Shown: positions 9,047 to 17,756, counted from the first letter of the stretch. The stretch is 64,000 bases of DNA from Pseudomonas frederiksbergensis (GCF_003732275.1 NZ_MOBM01000012.1:372001-436000); one strand, 5' to 3'. Translations and numbers: made by a program. The notes: generated by a model not told the origin, from the sequence alone.

Positions 9047-9922
9047 TGGATTGCGGTCTGCAAGCATGCCCAACAACGCCCGCACCGGCGCCGAAGGTTC
9101 TTTGTTGGGCGCGACGACCAAGGCAAACTCGCGATCAATGCGCGGCGTCACAGGCACTACGCGCAAGCCTTGGCGATGGGTCGGCAGGGTCATTTCCGGT
9201 ACCAGGGTCACGCCGATGTTTTCCCTCACGAGGGTGAATGCACTGCTCCACTCTCGCACCTCGGCCCGCACATCCAGCAGTTGCAGTCCGGCATCGGCGG
9301 CCAGGCTGCGGGCATTGGTCGAACAACCGCCTGTGGCCAGCACAAAGGGTTGCTCCGCCAGTTCCGCCAGTGAGACACCCTCTTCATTTGAGCGGCGCGC
9401 CAAGGGGTGTCCACCGGGCAGAACCGCCACCCAGGCATCGCGTCCCAAACGACCGGCATTGCGCGCGGGTGCCGGGTTCAACGCCACGCCGACATCCACC
9501 AGCCCATCACTGAGCAACGTTTCCACTTCATCGTCGCTGACCTCCAGCGCCACCACCTGAATGCCGGGATACAGTCGATTGAATTGGCGCAGCAGCGGCG
9601 GCAGAAAGGTCGTCAGCACCAACGGGAAACTGGCCAGGCGAATCGTCCCGCGCTGGAGATCTTTAGTGGCGTCGATGGTACTGCGAATGTTCTCCAGAGC
9701 ACCGAGCATGGTTCGCGCCTGTTCGATCACAGGCAAGCCGATGGCGGTCGGCAAGGTCTGACGGTTTTCCCGGCTGAACAGCTGAACGCCCAGGGTTTCT
9801 TCGATCAGTGCCAGCGCCTGACTGGCACCGGACTGGGTCATTCCGACTCGTTCGGCGGCCCGGGTAATGTTGCCGGTATCGGCCACCGCCACCACCATTC
9901 GCCAGTGCATCAAATTCATCAT
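8990..9922 (-). CDS. LysR-family transcriptional regulator
   Basis: A 310-residue LysR regulator: an N-terminal winged helix-turn-helix (WRMVVAVADTGNITRAAERVGMTQSGASQALALIEE) and a C-terminal inducer-binding domain beginning around residue 90. The last 20 or so residues (from NPCGSGLARDGG on) are translated from a REP element, so the ancestral stop was lost or the REP inserted just before it. An AGGAAAG site precedes two adjacent ATGs. It is divergent from a beta-class GST gene with about 100 bp between, which suggests that it regulates that gene. Confidence 0.87.
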   Translation of the reverse strand: MMNLMHWRMVVAVADTGNITRAAERVGMTQSGASQALALIEETLGVQLFSRENRQTLPTAIGLPVIEQARTMLGALENIRSTIDATKDLQRGTIRLASFPLVLTTFLPPLLRQFNRLYPGIQVVALEVSDDEVETLLSDGLVDVGVALNPAPARNAGRLGRDAWVAVLPGGHPLARRSNEEGVSLAELAEQPFVLATGGCSTNARSLAADAGLQLLDVRAEVREWSSAFTLVRENIGVTLVPEMTLPTHRQGLRVVPVTPRIDREFALVVAPNKEPSAPVRALLGMLADRNPCGSGLARDGGVTFNTFVD

Positions 9923-10021
9923 GGCAGTAGCTTTCCTAATGGCAGTGTTCTGAAAGATTAATTTTACCGAGCATGCCGCGCACTATGACACTGGCGCAAA
10001 TCCGCAACCAGAGCCCTGCCC

Positions 10022-10624
10022 ATGAAGTTGTATTACGCCCCGCAAGCCTGCTCATTGGCGCCGCACATTGTGCTGCGCGAACTGGGTTTGCCGTTCGAGT
10101 TGGTCCGCGTCGACAACAGCACCAAGCAAACCGTCAGCGGCGAGGACTTTCTTGCCATCAACCCCAAAGGCTACGTTGCGGCGTTGCAGCTGGATAACGC
10201 GGAGGTGCTGACCGAAGGTCCGGCGATCCTGCAGTACCTGGCGGATCTACGGCCCGAGGCGAACCTGGCACCGGCGAACGGGACGTTCGAGCGGGTGCGT
10301 TTGCAGGAATGGCTGAATTTCGTTTCGACCGAGATTCATGGCGGGCTGGGTTGGCTGTTCAATTCGCAGTTTGCGGATGATGTGAAAGCGCTCATTAAAG
10401 AGAAACTGTTCAAGCGTTTTGTCGTGTTGAGTCAGACGCTGGAGGGGCAGGATTATTTGATGGCTGACGGATTCAGTATTGCTGATGCGTATCTGTTTAC
10501 TGTGTTGCGCTGGACGCAGGTGTTTGACATCGATTTGAATCGGTGGCCGGCGTTGGCGCGGTTTCAGAACAGGGTTGATTCGCGGCCTGCCGTGAAGGCG
10601 GCGTTGGCTGCGGAATTGGTGTAA
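10022..10624 (+). CDS. gstA: Beta-class glutathione S-transferase
   Basis: A 200-residue GST opening MKLYYAPQACSLAPHIVLRELG, with the cysteine at residue 10 that marks the bacterial beta class. The glutathione-binding NPKGYVAALQLDNAEVLTEGPAILQYLAD follows, then a helical C-terminal domain with FSIADAYLFTVLRW. Beta GSTs conjugate glutathione to electrophiles or reduce disulfides in the cytoplasm. Its promoter region is shared with the divergent LysR gene, the probable regulator. Confidence 0.88.
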   Translation: MKLYYAPQACSLAPHIVLRELGLPFELVRVDNSTKQTVSGEDFLAINPKGYVAALQLDNAEVLTEGPAILQYLADLRPEANLAPANGTFERVRLQEWLNFVSTEIHGGLGWLFNSQFADDVKALIKEKLFKRFVVLSQTLEGQDYLMADGFSIADAYLFTVLRWTQVFDIDLNRWPALARFQNRVDSRPAVKAALAAELV

Positions 10625-10636
10625 GGCGTTAGATCA

Positions 10637-10734
10637 ATCGCGAGCAGGCTCGCTCCCACAGGGAATTTATGTCGGCCCACCCATTTGTGACCGACATTTA
10701 CCCAATGTGGGAGCGAGCCTGCTCGCGATAGCGG
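10637..10734. repeat. REP doublet (family A, outward order)
   Basis: Here the arms are in the reverse order to most doublets in the window: ATCGCGAGCAGGCTCGCTCC first, then TGTGGGAGCGAGCCTGCTCG and GCGATAGCGG. It lies between the convergent gst and OpuAC-type genes. Confidence 0.85.
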
Positions 10735-10766
10735 TGGTTCATGCACCATAGAAACACCAGGCGAAC

Positions 10767-11780
10767 TTACAAACTCCCACTCACCTTCGTGGCCACCTCC
10801 CCCGGCACCCAGGCCTTCCACACCTGCGGCTGATCGCGCAAAAACGCTTCGGCGACCTGGCGCGGTGGCTGGCGTTTTTCGCTCATCTGCCCGAGGGTCT
10901 GGTTCAGCAGATCGATCGGCAAATCAACCTTTTCGAAGAACGCTACCAAGTCCGGGTACTGCGCCTTGAACGGTGCCGACACACCGATGGCCAGGCTGGC
11001 CGGCATCGAACGTGTGCCCTTGGGGTTCGGGTTGTTGGCATCGGCCAGGGTCTTCCAGGCTGCAGCATCGAACGGCGGTTCTTCGAGTTTCACCAGCTTG
11101 AAGCGGCCCAACAGTGGCGTCGGCGACCAGTAATAAAACAGCACCGGTTTGCCACGGCGGATCGATGAAGCGACCTCGGCATCCAGCGCCGCGCCGGAAC
11201 CGGTGCGGAAGTTGACGTAACTGGCGGTCAGGTCATAAGCCTTGAGTTTCTGGCTGTTGACGATCTCCGACGTCCAGCCTGTCGGGCTGTTGAGGAAGCG
11301 TCCGCGACTTGGGTCTTCCGGATCGCGGAACACGTCCTTGTAGCGCGCCAGGTCGGCGACGGATTTCAGCTCCGGCGCCAAAGGTTTAATGCCGCGTTCC
11401 GGGTCGCCCTTGATCACATATTCCGGCACCCACCAACCTTCGGTGGCGCCTTTGACCGTGTCGCCCAAACCAGACACTTTGCCCTCCGAAGCCGCCTTGA
11501 CCCAGGCCGGACTGCGCCCCGCCCACTCTTCGCCGATCACTTGAATATCGTTCTTCGCCAAGGCTGCTTCGAGGCTGACGGTACTGCCCGGCAAGGTGTC
11601 AGTCGGGTAGCCATAACCTTTCTCGACGATCAACCGCAGGATCTCGGTGATCAGGCTGCCACTTTCCCAGGTGATGTCACCAAAGTGAATGGGCGTGATT
11701 TTTTCTGCGGCTGGAACGTGCCCAGCCACAAGGCTCAGGGCCAGCAGCGAACTGCCGAGCAGGGTTTTGATCGATCTCAT
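10767..11780 (-). CDS. OpuAC-type ABC substrate-binding protein
   Basis: A 337-residue periplasmic binding protein with a clear signal peptide (MRSIKTLLGSSLLALSLVAG, cleavage near HVPAAEK). The glycine betaine/choline-type fold is shown by FGDITWESGSLITEILRLIVEKGYG, GEEWAGRSPAW, EGWWVPEYV and FYYWSPTPLLGRF, where aromatic residues would cage a quaternary amine. No permease or ATPase gene is near, so it is an orphan binding protein that may feed a distant transporter, as known for several Pseudomonas choline/betaine/carnitine binding proteins. Its ATG overlaps the stop codon of the upstream sigma factor gene (ATGA), so the two are translationally coupled. An AGAGG site supports this start. Confidence 0.85.
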   Translation of the reverse strand: MRSIKTLLGSSLLALSLVAGHVPAAEKITPIHFGDITWESGSLITEILRLIVEKGYGYPTDTLPGSTVSLEAALAKNDIQVIGEEWAGRSPAWVKAASEGKVSGLGDTVKGATEGWWVPEYVIKGDPERGIKPLAPELKSVADLARYKDVFRDPEDPSRGRFLNSPTGWTSEIVNSQKLKAYDLTASYVNFRTGSGAALDAEVASSIRRGKPVLFYYWSPTPLLGRFKLVKLEEPPFDAAAWKTLADANNPNPKGTRSMPASLAIGVSAPFKAQYPDLVAFFEKVDLPIDLLNQTLGQMSEKRQPPRQVAEAFLRDQPQVWKAWVPGEVATKVSGSL

Positions 11781-12340
11781 GCGGACCTCTGGTTCAGTGG
11801 GAATCGGCTCAGGGGTAGTCGGTTCAAGGGTTCGTTGGCACTGTGCTGGGCGCACAGTGCCTGGGAGCGGGTCATGTAAACGCTGACCGAGCGCTGGGAA
11901 ATTCCTAGTTCGGCGGCGATTTGTGGGTAGGTCAGGCCATCGATTCGCGACAGCAGGAAGGTTGCCCTGACCTTGCCCGGAAGGCGGTCGAGGGTTTGAT
12001 CAAGGCGTGTCAGGGCCTGGGAAAACTGCGCCAGATCTTCAGGCGATGGCCCGCCGAGCGGGTCAATCGCCGGTAGCTGATCGAGGTGCTGGCGTTCCAG
12101 ATCGCGACGGCGCCACAGCCGATAAATCAACCGATGGGCAATGGTGGTAAGCAAGGCGCGAGGTTCGCGAATTGGTGTCAGACCGGGCGATTCGAGCAAC
12201 TGCACGAAGGTCTCGGCAGCGATGTCTTCGACGCTGGGACTGGCCCCCAGGTAATGGCGCAGCCATGCGCACAGCCAGGCGTAGTGGGCGCGGAACAATC
12301 CGCCCACGTCGTTGCGATGGGAAAAGTCGGCGCCGGACAT
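11777..12340 (-). CDS. ECF sigma factor (FecI-like)
   Basis: A 187-residue group IV sigma factor. Region 2 is at the N-terminus (LFRAHYAWLCAWLRHYLGAS, SVEDIAAETFVQLLES) and region 4 near the C-terminus (LPGKVRATFLLSRIDGLTYPQIAAELGISQRSV). FecI-type factors normally precede a FecR anti-sigma gene and a TonB receptor gene. Here neither is present, and the next gene, overlapping by 4 bp, is a periplasmic binding protein. The upstream region (about 12400-12470) is strikingly AT-rich and may hold the promoter. The stimulus and targets are unknown. Confidence 0.86.
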   Translation of the reverse strand: MSGADFSHRNDVGGLFRAHYAWLCAWLRHYLGASPSVEDIAAETFVQLLESPGLTPIREPRALLTTIAHRLIYRLWRRRDLERQHLDQLPAIDPLGGPSPEDLAQFSQALTRLDQTLDRLPGKVRATFLLSRIDGLTYPQIAAELGISQRSVSVYMTRSQALCAQHSANEPLNRLPLSRFPLNQRSA

Positions 12341-12482
12341 AGAGGCTCCATGGGTTAGGGGTCGCTGAATGTCCGGTGATCCGGTGGCGCGATCCTACCA
12401 AGGAGCCTTATTCATTAATAATACTTAAAACGAATTTTTATATTCCATAAATGAATTTAAATAAGCGGCGCCTGATGCATCG
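12341..12482. other. AT-rich upstream region of the ECF sigma gene
   Basis: About 60 bases around 12405-12467 are made almost only of A and T in an otherwise GC-rich window. I could not assign a specific binding site. It is the likely promoter of the sigma/binding-protein pair. Confidence 0.4.
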
Positions 12483-12550
12483 CCATCGCGGGCAGCCACG
12501 CTCCCACAAATCCACCGAAATCCTGTAGGAGCGTGGCTTGCCCGCGATTG
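12483..12550. repeat. Short REP-like doublet (family A variant)
   Basis: CATCGCGGGCAGCCACGCTC and its inverse GAGCGTGGCTTGCCCGCGAT around a short spacer. The arms resemble REP arms, but GTAGGAGCGTGGCTT replaces GTGGGAGCGAGCCT. Confidence 0.75.
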
Positions 12551-12578
12551 ATGGAACTGTCGGCACAAGCCTCAAGCC

Positions 12579-13370
12579 TCATCGCAACCGCCCGTACCCC
12601 AGCGCTTCGGCCTCCTGCTGATAATCGAGAATGACCTGATAGTCGCTTTCGGTGGCCGGCAGCACTTCTTGCAGGCCCAAAGTCTCGGCGACGTCGGGCA
12701 GTTCCTTCAACGTTTGATTCATCACCCGTCGAAGCTGTTCAGCCTGCTCATCGGTAGTGCCAGCGGCCGCGATGTACGGCAACGTCGGGCTAAACGCCGT
12801 GCGCGCCAACACGCGCAAGCCTTCGACCTCTGCCTGGGCATACTGCGCTAGATAAGCGAAGGTCACGCTGTCGATGGCGGCCAGGTCCGCCCGGTCATCA
12901 CGCAGCCAGCGCAGGCTTTCGCGGTGGCTGCCGCTGATGGCGATAGTGGCAAAAAATTCTCCATCGCGTTGCAACGGTGCCAATCGGTGACGCAACAGAT
13001 TCATCCCACTGTTGGAGTCTTCACCGTTGATCACACCGCGACTGCCCCGGAAGGCCGACAAGGTCCATCGAGGATCGTCGGCGCGAGTCAATAACAGACT
13101 GCAATGGTTACCGCCGTTACTGTCCGGAAGTTCGTAACGAGGACGACCGATGACCCGGACGCGACCGCGCAAGGCAGTCATCAATGGATAGCCGCAGGTC
13201 TGGGTAAGCAGCAGGTGCGGGGACAGCCAAAGGTCCATCAGCGATAGCCCTTCGGCACTCAAACGGGCATGGCCCAAGTGTTCGAGGATGCGCGAGAGCC
13301 AGCGCTCGTTCGCCGCGCGGATCGGCTCGGGGGCGACGTACATCTGGAGTTCGGCGATGTAGTGGGTCAT
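12579..13370 (-). CDS. PhnD/SsuA-like substrate-binding domain protein
   Basis: A 263-residue protein with the phosphonate-binding-protein-like fold (PhnD family). It shows DLWLSPHLLLTQTCGYPLMTALRG early, then FRGSRGVINGEDSNSGMNLLRHRLAPL, SGSHRESLRWLRDDRADLAAIDSVTFAYL and a closing helical segment. The N-terminus MTHYIAELQMYVAPEP is not a signal peptide, so the protein appears cytoplasmic, unlike classical PhnD. There are no transporter genes beside it. The function is unknown; the family also includes sensor and enzyme-associated versions. Confidence 0.78.
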   Translation of the reverse strand: MTHYIAELQMYVAPEPIRAANERWLSRILEHLGHARLSAEGLSLMDLWLSPHLLLTQTCGYPLMTALRGRVRVIGRPRYELPDSNGGNHCSLLLTRADDPRWTLSAFRGSRGVINGEDSNSGMNLLRHRLAPLQRDGEFFATIAISGSHRESLRWLRDDRADLAAIDSVTFAYLAQYAQAEVEGLRVLARTAFSPTLPYIAAAGTTDEQAEQLRRVMNQTLKELPDVAETLGLQEVLPATESDYQVILDYQQEAEALGYGRLR

Positions 13371-13399
13371 CGAAATCTTCCATACAACGTAATTCTAAT

Positions 13400-13489
13400 T
13401 GTGGGAGCGAGCCTGCTCGCGAAGGGGCCGGTACATTCCACATTGATGTTGCCTGAGGCACCGCTTTCGCGAGCAGGCTCGCTCCCACA
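13400..13489. repeat. REP doublet (family A)
   Basis: TGTGGGAGCGAGCCTGCTCG and its inverse about 50 bp apart, between the PhnD-like and desaturase genes (both on the minus strand). Confidence 0.9.
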
Positions 13490-13506
13490 GGGGAACTGAT
13501 TCGCAA

Positions 13507-14448
13507 TCAGTGGAATGGGTGCTTGGGGCTGTCGATGGCCTTCACCCCGTTCTGGCACCATAACTGAGCATAACCCTGCACCACAAACCCGCCACTGCGC
13601 GCCAGCCATTGCTCGCGGCGCGCGCGATAGACCCGTGGCAGGTCGTACCAGGGCAGGCCCGGCAAGTCGTGGTGCACCAGGTGCAGGTTGAGGTTCAGGA
13701 ACAGCCAGCGCCACGGCCAGGCTGCTTCGTTAAGCACGGTGCGTTGCTCGGATGCGGCGTGAGGGCGGTGTTCATAGTAGGAACGAATCATCGCAATCGA
13801 CAGCGCCGGCACGCTGATCAGCAACAGGTAATGCCAGACCGGCAGCACGCTGTAGCGCGCGATGAATGTCAGCATCAGCAGCGTCAGCGCACCGTGGGTC
13901 AGCCACATCAACCAGGCTTGGCGCTCACCCGTTTTTAGCCGTTGCAGCTCCTCCCGGGCCAGCGCCAGCAAGGCCAGTGGCGCACCGAGAGCAAAGCGCC
14001 CGAGCACGGTTTTGTTCAGCCAGTGCAGGCCTTGTTCGAACAACGAACTGCGCTGCCACTGTTCAGCGCTCAGGTAACGGCTTTCCGGATCGCGACCGGG
14101 GACGGTCAGGTCTTCGTCGCGGTGATGCAGCAAATGACTGTCGCGGTACAGGGTGTAGGGATACCAGACCGCGAACGGCGCATAACCGAGGACTTTGTTC
14201 AGCGTTTGCCAACGGGTGGGATGGCCGTGCAGCAATTCGTGCTGCACCGACAACCACAACACCAGCAGTGGAATCAGCAACAGCGTGCTCCACCAAAGCC
14301 CCAATCGGTCGCTGCCCAGGACAATGCTGAACCAGCCGACGTACACGCCGATCAACAGCAGCCAGGTCGGCCACTCGGTGCGAGCGGTCAAACGTTGGCG
14401 CAGGGTTTCGATTTCTTCACGGTGGGCAGCATCAAAATAATGGGGCAT
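13507..14448 (-). CDS. Membrane fatty acid desaturase family protein
   Basis: A 313-residue membrane protein with the three histidine clusters of the di-iron desaturase/hydroxylase superfamily: QHELLHGHPTR, DSHLLHHRDED and NLHLVHHDLPGLPWYDL. About four hydrophobic segments (for example TWLLLIGVYVGWFSIVLG and LWWSTLLLIPLLVLWLSV) lie around them. Such enzymes insert double bonds into, or hydroxylate, acyl chains using molecular oxygen. The ATG of MPHYFDAAHREE was preferred, though no ribosome binding site is evident. An in-frame TTG 13 codons upstream is an alternative. The substrate is unknown. Confidence 0.83.
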   Translation of the reverse strand: MPHYFDAAHREEIETLRQRLTARTEWPTWLLLIGVYVGWFSIVLGSDRLGLWWSTLLLIPLLVLWLSVQHELLHGHPTRWQTLNKVLGYAPFAVWYPYTLYRDSHLLHHRDEDLTVPGRDPESRYLSAEQWQRSSLFEQGLHWLNKTVLGRFALGAPLALLALAREELQRLKTGERQAWLMWLTHGALTLLMLTFIARYSVLPVWHYLLLISVPALSIAMIRSYYEHRPHAASEQRTVLNEAAWPWRWLFLNLNLHLVHHDLPGLPWYDLPRVYRARREQWLARSGGFVVQGYAQLWCQNGVKAIDSPKHPFH

Positions 14449-14542
14449 GGCATTGCTCAGATCGGGAACCAGTCCCTCTCTGTGCAACGGCGCAGGGATT
14501 TCTTGCAGATTATCTGGTTATTTCGATAGGCCTAAAAAACAA

Positions 14543-14564
14543 GGAGCCCGAGGACTCGGGCTCC
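14543..14564 (-). terminator. Terminator of the Lys-rich small gene
   Basis: A ten-pair stem GGAGCCCGAG/CTCGGGCTCC with a two-base loop. On the minus strand it is followed by TTG and a T-run (14534-14539), just downstream of the small Lys-rich gene. Confidence 0.9.
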
Positions 14565-14576
14565 GTTGACGCAGGA

Positions 14577-14687
14577 TCAGTGGCCGAACACGCCCACCTT
14601 CTTGGCCTTCTTGTCCGCACGTTTTTCATCGGCGGTTTTAGCCGGTTTCTTCTTTGCCGCTTTCTTTGAATCCATGCCTTTGGCCAT
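14577..14687 (-). CDS. Small lysine-rich protein (36 aa)
   Basis: A 36-residue, strongly basic protein: MAKGMDSKKAAKKKPAKTAD and then EKRADKKAKKVGVFGH. It is about one-third lysine and alanine-rich, like the tails of histone H1-like/AlgP proteins. The start is well supported: AGGAG lies 8 bases before the ATG. A strong terminator follows the stop, so it looks like a complete small transcription unit. The composition suggests binding to nucleic acid or another polyanion, but no function is known to me. Confidence 0.78.
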   Translation of the reverse strand: MAKGMDSKKAAKKKPAKTADEKRADKKAKKVGVFGH

Positions 14688-14790
14688 GATACATACTCCT
14701 CTCATACGGGACGTGAGATCAGGTATACACCTATCGCGGCGCCCGCGTTCTTTTATAATCACCCGCTTTGCGCACTGACAGTCCAGGCCC

Positions 14791-15207
14791 ATGCCCAACA
14801 CCCAATACACCTTGCTCGACGAGCCGTTATGGCCGTTGATGAACAAGTTTTACCGCGCCCACCAATCGTCGATGAAAGCCGTCCGCGACGCTCGGCTGTG
14901 GGTGGCAAAACGCGATGAGATCATTGCGGCGTTATGTTTGCGGCCAGTGGCCGGCGGGCATTGGCTGACCGGGCTGCTCGTCGACCCGCGCTGTCGCGAA
15001 CAAGGAATCGCCGCGACGTTGATCGCCCACGCCGTCAAGCATCTCGAAGAGCCGGTCTGGTTGTTCTGCCATCCGGACTTGCGCAGCTTTTATGAGCGCC
15101 GCGGCTTTACGTTCGACCCGCCCCTGCCCTACGCCATGGCTGAACGGTTGAGCCGTTATGCGCGTAGCAAACCGATGATTGCGATGGGTTTGAAACCGAA
15201 GCACTAG
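14791..15207 (+). CDS. GNAT family N-acetyltransferase
   Basis: A 138-residue single-domain acetyltransferase. The acetyl-CoA loop is LVDPRCREQGIAATLIAHAV (R-E-Q-G-I-A), and the C-terminal FYERRGFTF motif is typical. It is monocistronic, divergent from the Lys-rich small gene, and ends before a REP doublet. The substrate is unknown. Confidence 0.85.
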   Translation: MPNTQYTLLDEPLWPLMNKFYRAHQSSMKAVRDARLWVAKRDEIIAALCLRPVAGGHWLTGLLVDPRCREQGIAATLIAHAVKHLEEPVWLFCHPDLRSFYERRGFTFDPPLPYAMAERLSRYARSKPMIAMGLKPKH

Positions 15208-15225
15208 AAACCTGTGAAGGCCGAA

Positions 15226-15315
15226 TGTGGGAGCGAGCCTGCTCGCGATAGCGGTGTAACAGTCACCATTAATATTGACTGTCAGGGCCTCATCGCGAGC
15301 AAGCCCGCTCCCACA
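15226..15315. repeat. REP doublet (family A)
   Basis: A TGTGGGAGCGAGCCTGCTCG unit followed about 50 bp later by the inverse arm in its CGAGCAAGCCCGCTCCCACA variant. It lies between the convergent GNAT and def genes. Confidence 0.9.
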
Positions 15316-15345
15316 TTGATTTTGTGCTGGATTGGAAGGGCGGTA

Positions 15346-15885
15346 TCAGTCGTCCGCCGCGGGATCGAGATCCGGGAACATCACCTCGGTAAACCCGAAC
15401 TTGCTGAAATCACTGATGCGCGAAGGGTATAGCCGGCCGATCAGGTGATCGCATTCATGCTGCACCACCCGCGCGTGAAATCCCGAGGCGATGCGCACGA
15501 TCGGCTGGCCCTTGGGATCGAAGCCTTCATAACGAATCTGCTGATAACGATCCACCGCCCCGCGCAAGCCCGGCACCGACAGGCAGCCTTCGAAACCCTC
15601 TTCGAGGGTCGGGCTTAACGGCGTGATCAGCGGATTGATCAAAATCGTCTGCGGCACCGCTTCGGCGTCCGGATAGCGTTCGCTGTGTTCGAAACCAAAG
15701 ATCACCAGTTGCAGGTCGACACCGATCTGCGGCGCGGCCAGGCCGACTCCGCCGACGCTTTCCATGGTCTGGAACATGTCGTCGATCAGTTGCCACAACT
15801 CAGGGCTGTCGAACATTTCTGCCGGTACCGGTGGGGCAATACGCAGCAGGCGCTCATCGCCCATTTTCAGAATTTCACGGATCAT
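15346..15885 (-). CDS. def: Peptide deformylase
   Basis: A 179-residue metalloenzyme that removes the formyl group from the N-terminal methionine of new proteins. All three family motifs are present: [10 protein letters not shown] (motif 1), EGCLSVPG (motif 2, metal-binding Cys) and QHECDHLIG (motif 3, HExxH with two metal-binding His and catalytic Glu). It lies apart from fmt, so it is probably a second deformylase paralog. Its ATG overlaps the TGA of the upstream yihY-like gene by 4 bases, implying coupled translation. Confidence 0.92.
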   Translation of the reverse strand: MIREILKMGDERLLRIAPPVPAEMFDSPELWQLIDDMFQTMESVGGVGLAAPQIGVDLQLVIFGFEHSERYPDAEAVPQTILINPLITPLSPTLEEGFEGCLSVPGLRGAVDRYQQIRYEGFDPKGQPIVRIASGFHARVVQHECDHLIGRLYPSRISDFSKFGFTEVMFPDLDPAADD

Positions 15886-16826
15886 TTTATGGCTTCGTCA
15901 GTGGTCGACTTGATTGAGTGGTCTCGCCCCAGTCCCGAAACGTGGTGTTTGGGTTCTTCGGGCACCTTTTCGCCAGGCTTCTTGCCTTCGGATGACATGT
16001 GCTCGATCACAGCGTTCATTTCCGCGCCGAGCAACAGCACTGCGGCGGAAATATAGAAGTACAGCAGCAACACGATGATCGCGCCGATACTGCCATACAT
16101 GGCGTTGTAGTTGGCGAAGGTTTTGACGTAGAGACCGAAGCCCAGCGAAGCGATGATCCAGACCACCACGGACAACACCGCACCCGGGGTGATGAAGCGA
16201 AACTCTTGTTTGACGTCGGGCATGACGTAGTAAATCAGCGCCACCGCCATCATCAGCAAAATCACGATCACCGGCCAGCGGACAATGGTCCAGACGGTCA
16301 CGATAAAATCTTCGAGGCCCACTTGCGCGGCGATCCAGCCCATCACCTGCGGCCCGAGCACCATCAGCGCGGCGGCGATCAGCAACATGCCGGCGATGCC
16401 GATGGTGTAGAAAATCGACAGCGGAAAACGTTTCCAGACCGGACGGCCTTCGACCACGTCATACGCGGCGTTCATCGCGCTCATCATCAACCGCACACCG
16501 GCGGACGCGGTCCACAGGGCAATCACGATACCCACTGACAATAATCCCCCCTTGGATTGCTGCAGCTGATCGATTACCGGGTTCACCTGCTCCAGCGCCT
16601 GGGGTGGCAGAACCAGTTCCGATTGCAGGCGCAGCCAGGAGAAGAAGTCCGGCAAATGCAGGAAACCGATCAGGGCGATCAGGAACAGGATGAAAGGGAA
16701 CAGCGAGAACAACATTTGATAGGCCAGCGCCGAGGCATAGGTCGACATCTCGTCGTCGACGAACTCGGTGACCGTGCGCATCATCACCCGATGCAGGGGC
16801 AAACCTTTCATGGTCGGAAAAAACAT
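15882..16826 (-). CDS. YihY/BrkB family membrane protein
   Basis: A 314-residue inner-membrane protein with about six hydrophobic segments. Typical family stretches are [45 protein letters not shown], and the C-terminal [20 protein letters not shown] with [13 protein letters not shown]. The family was once annotated as RNase BN in error; its true role is unclear. AGGAGA lies just upstream of the ATG of MFFPTMKG, which fixes the start. The C-terminal tail is charged and cytoplasmic. It forms a two-gene unit with def. Confidence 0.87.
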   Translation of the reverse strand: MFFPTMKGLPLHRVMMRTVTEFVDDEMSTYASALAYQMLFSLFPFILFLIALIGFLHLPDFFSWLRLQSELVLPPQALEQVNPVIDQLQQSKGGLLSVGIVIALWTASAGVRLMMSAMNAAYDVVEGRPVWKRFPLSIFYTIGIAGMLLIAAALMVLGPQVMGWIAAQVGLEDFIVTVWTIVRWPVIVILLMMAVALIYYVMPDVKQEFRFITPGAVLSVVVWIIASLGFGLYVKTFANYNAMYGSIGAIIVLLLYFYISAAVLLLGAEMNAVIEHMSSEGKKPGEKVPEEPKHHVSGLGRDHSIKSTTDEAIK

Positions 16827-16944
16827 TAGCGTCTCCTTTCGCCGCAAAAAGGTTGAAGTCATGGCGACTCAGAGGCCGTTTTCTACAACAAAGTAGCCTA
16901 CTTGGCGACTTTGAAACAATTTCCTTGTTCAAGTTCAAGCTGAC

Positions 16945-16978
16945 ACAGAAACGGCCATCCGCGGATGGCCGTTTCTGT
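16945..16978. terminator. Terminator hairpin after csbD-like gene
   Basis: A perfect 34-base palindrome centred on CCGCGG, with arms ACAGAAACGGCCATCC and its inverse. On the minus strand it is preceded by the stress-protein stop codon 18 bases away. It also lies in the short promoter space of yihY. Confidence 0.82.
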
Positions 16979-16995
16979 TACTCGTCAAACGCCGG

Positions 16996-17187
16996 TTACG
17001 CCTTATCGATGCCTTTTTTGAGCGCATCCTTGGCTTTGCCGATCGCTTGCTGAGCTTCGCCCTTCTTCTCTTGCACCGTGCCTTCGGCGCGCAGTCTGTC
17101 GTTACCGGTGGCCTTGCCGACGCCTTGTTTGACGTTGCCGGCCGCTTCGTTTGCCATGCCTTTAACTTTATCGCCTGTGCTGCTCAT
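16996..17187 (-). CDS. CsbD-like stress protein
   Basis: A 63-residue hydrophilic protein of the CsbD family: [20 protein letters not shown], then a [19 protein letters not shown] block, followed by an Ala/Lys-rich tail. CsbD-type proteins are abundant in general stress and stationary phase; their molecular role is unknown. A GGAGAAAT site precedes the ATG. Single gene with its own terminator. Confidence 0.9.
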   Translation of the reverse strand: MSSTGDKVKGMANEAAGNVKQGVGKATGNDRLRAEGTVQEKKGEAQQAIGKAKDALKKGIDKA

Positions 17188-17378
17188 GGTATTTCTCCTG
17201 TGAACATTTCAACGGGGAAAGTGGTTACACAAGGGTTGACCGGGGGCCTTGGCGCGGAGTTTCATTTATTTATTAACCAGACATTTCGCAGGTTAGGCTT
17301 TATGTTTGCAGGCTTTGCCCCGAGAATGCGCAACGTATTCAGGCCATGGCGCTGAAGATTCAATCCCGTAGGAACGTT

Positions 17379-17756
17379 ATGAAACTCGATAAAAAGCAGG
17401 CCATTGCCCGCAGAAACCAGGAACTCGGCGGTGCTGTGCTTGGCGTCAACAACTGCCATTTCACCGAATTGAACCGCAACCGCAATATCTTCTGGTTCGA
17501 TATTCCGGTCGCGCGCCTGGCCGTTGGTCAGTACGAATGGATTCACTTGCTGATGCACATCCCGGATACCGACGAACTGCTACACCTGAAAGTGCCGACG
17601 GTGTTCCTGCGCGAGAAACTCGAAGGCCTGGTGGTGCGCAACCAGGGCAAGCGCAAGGCAGCCCTGAGCCTGGAACTGAGCGCCGACAAGGACTCCTACC
17701 TGCAGGACATGCGCCCGGCGGGTACCAACGTCAATTTCGCGCAGTTCCGTCAGTAA
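17379..17756 (+). CDS. Conserved hypothetical protein
   Basis: A 125-residue soluble protein starting MKLDKKQAIARRNQELGGAV, with FTELNRNRNIFWFDIPVARL, LLMHIPDTDELLHLKVPTVFLR and a C-terminal QDMRPAGTNVNFAQF. There is no signal peptide or membrane segment. The start was chosen for the AGGA site before the ATG. I do not recognise a domain. It lies tail-to-tail with fadD1 across a family B repeat and terminator. Confidence 0.72.
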   Translation: MKLDKKQAIARRNQELGGAVLGVNNCHFTELNRNRNIFWFDIPVARLAVGQYEWIHLLMHIPDTDELLHLKVPTVFLREKLEGLVVRNQGKRKAALSLELSADKDSYLQDMRPAGTNVNFAQFRQ

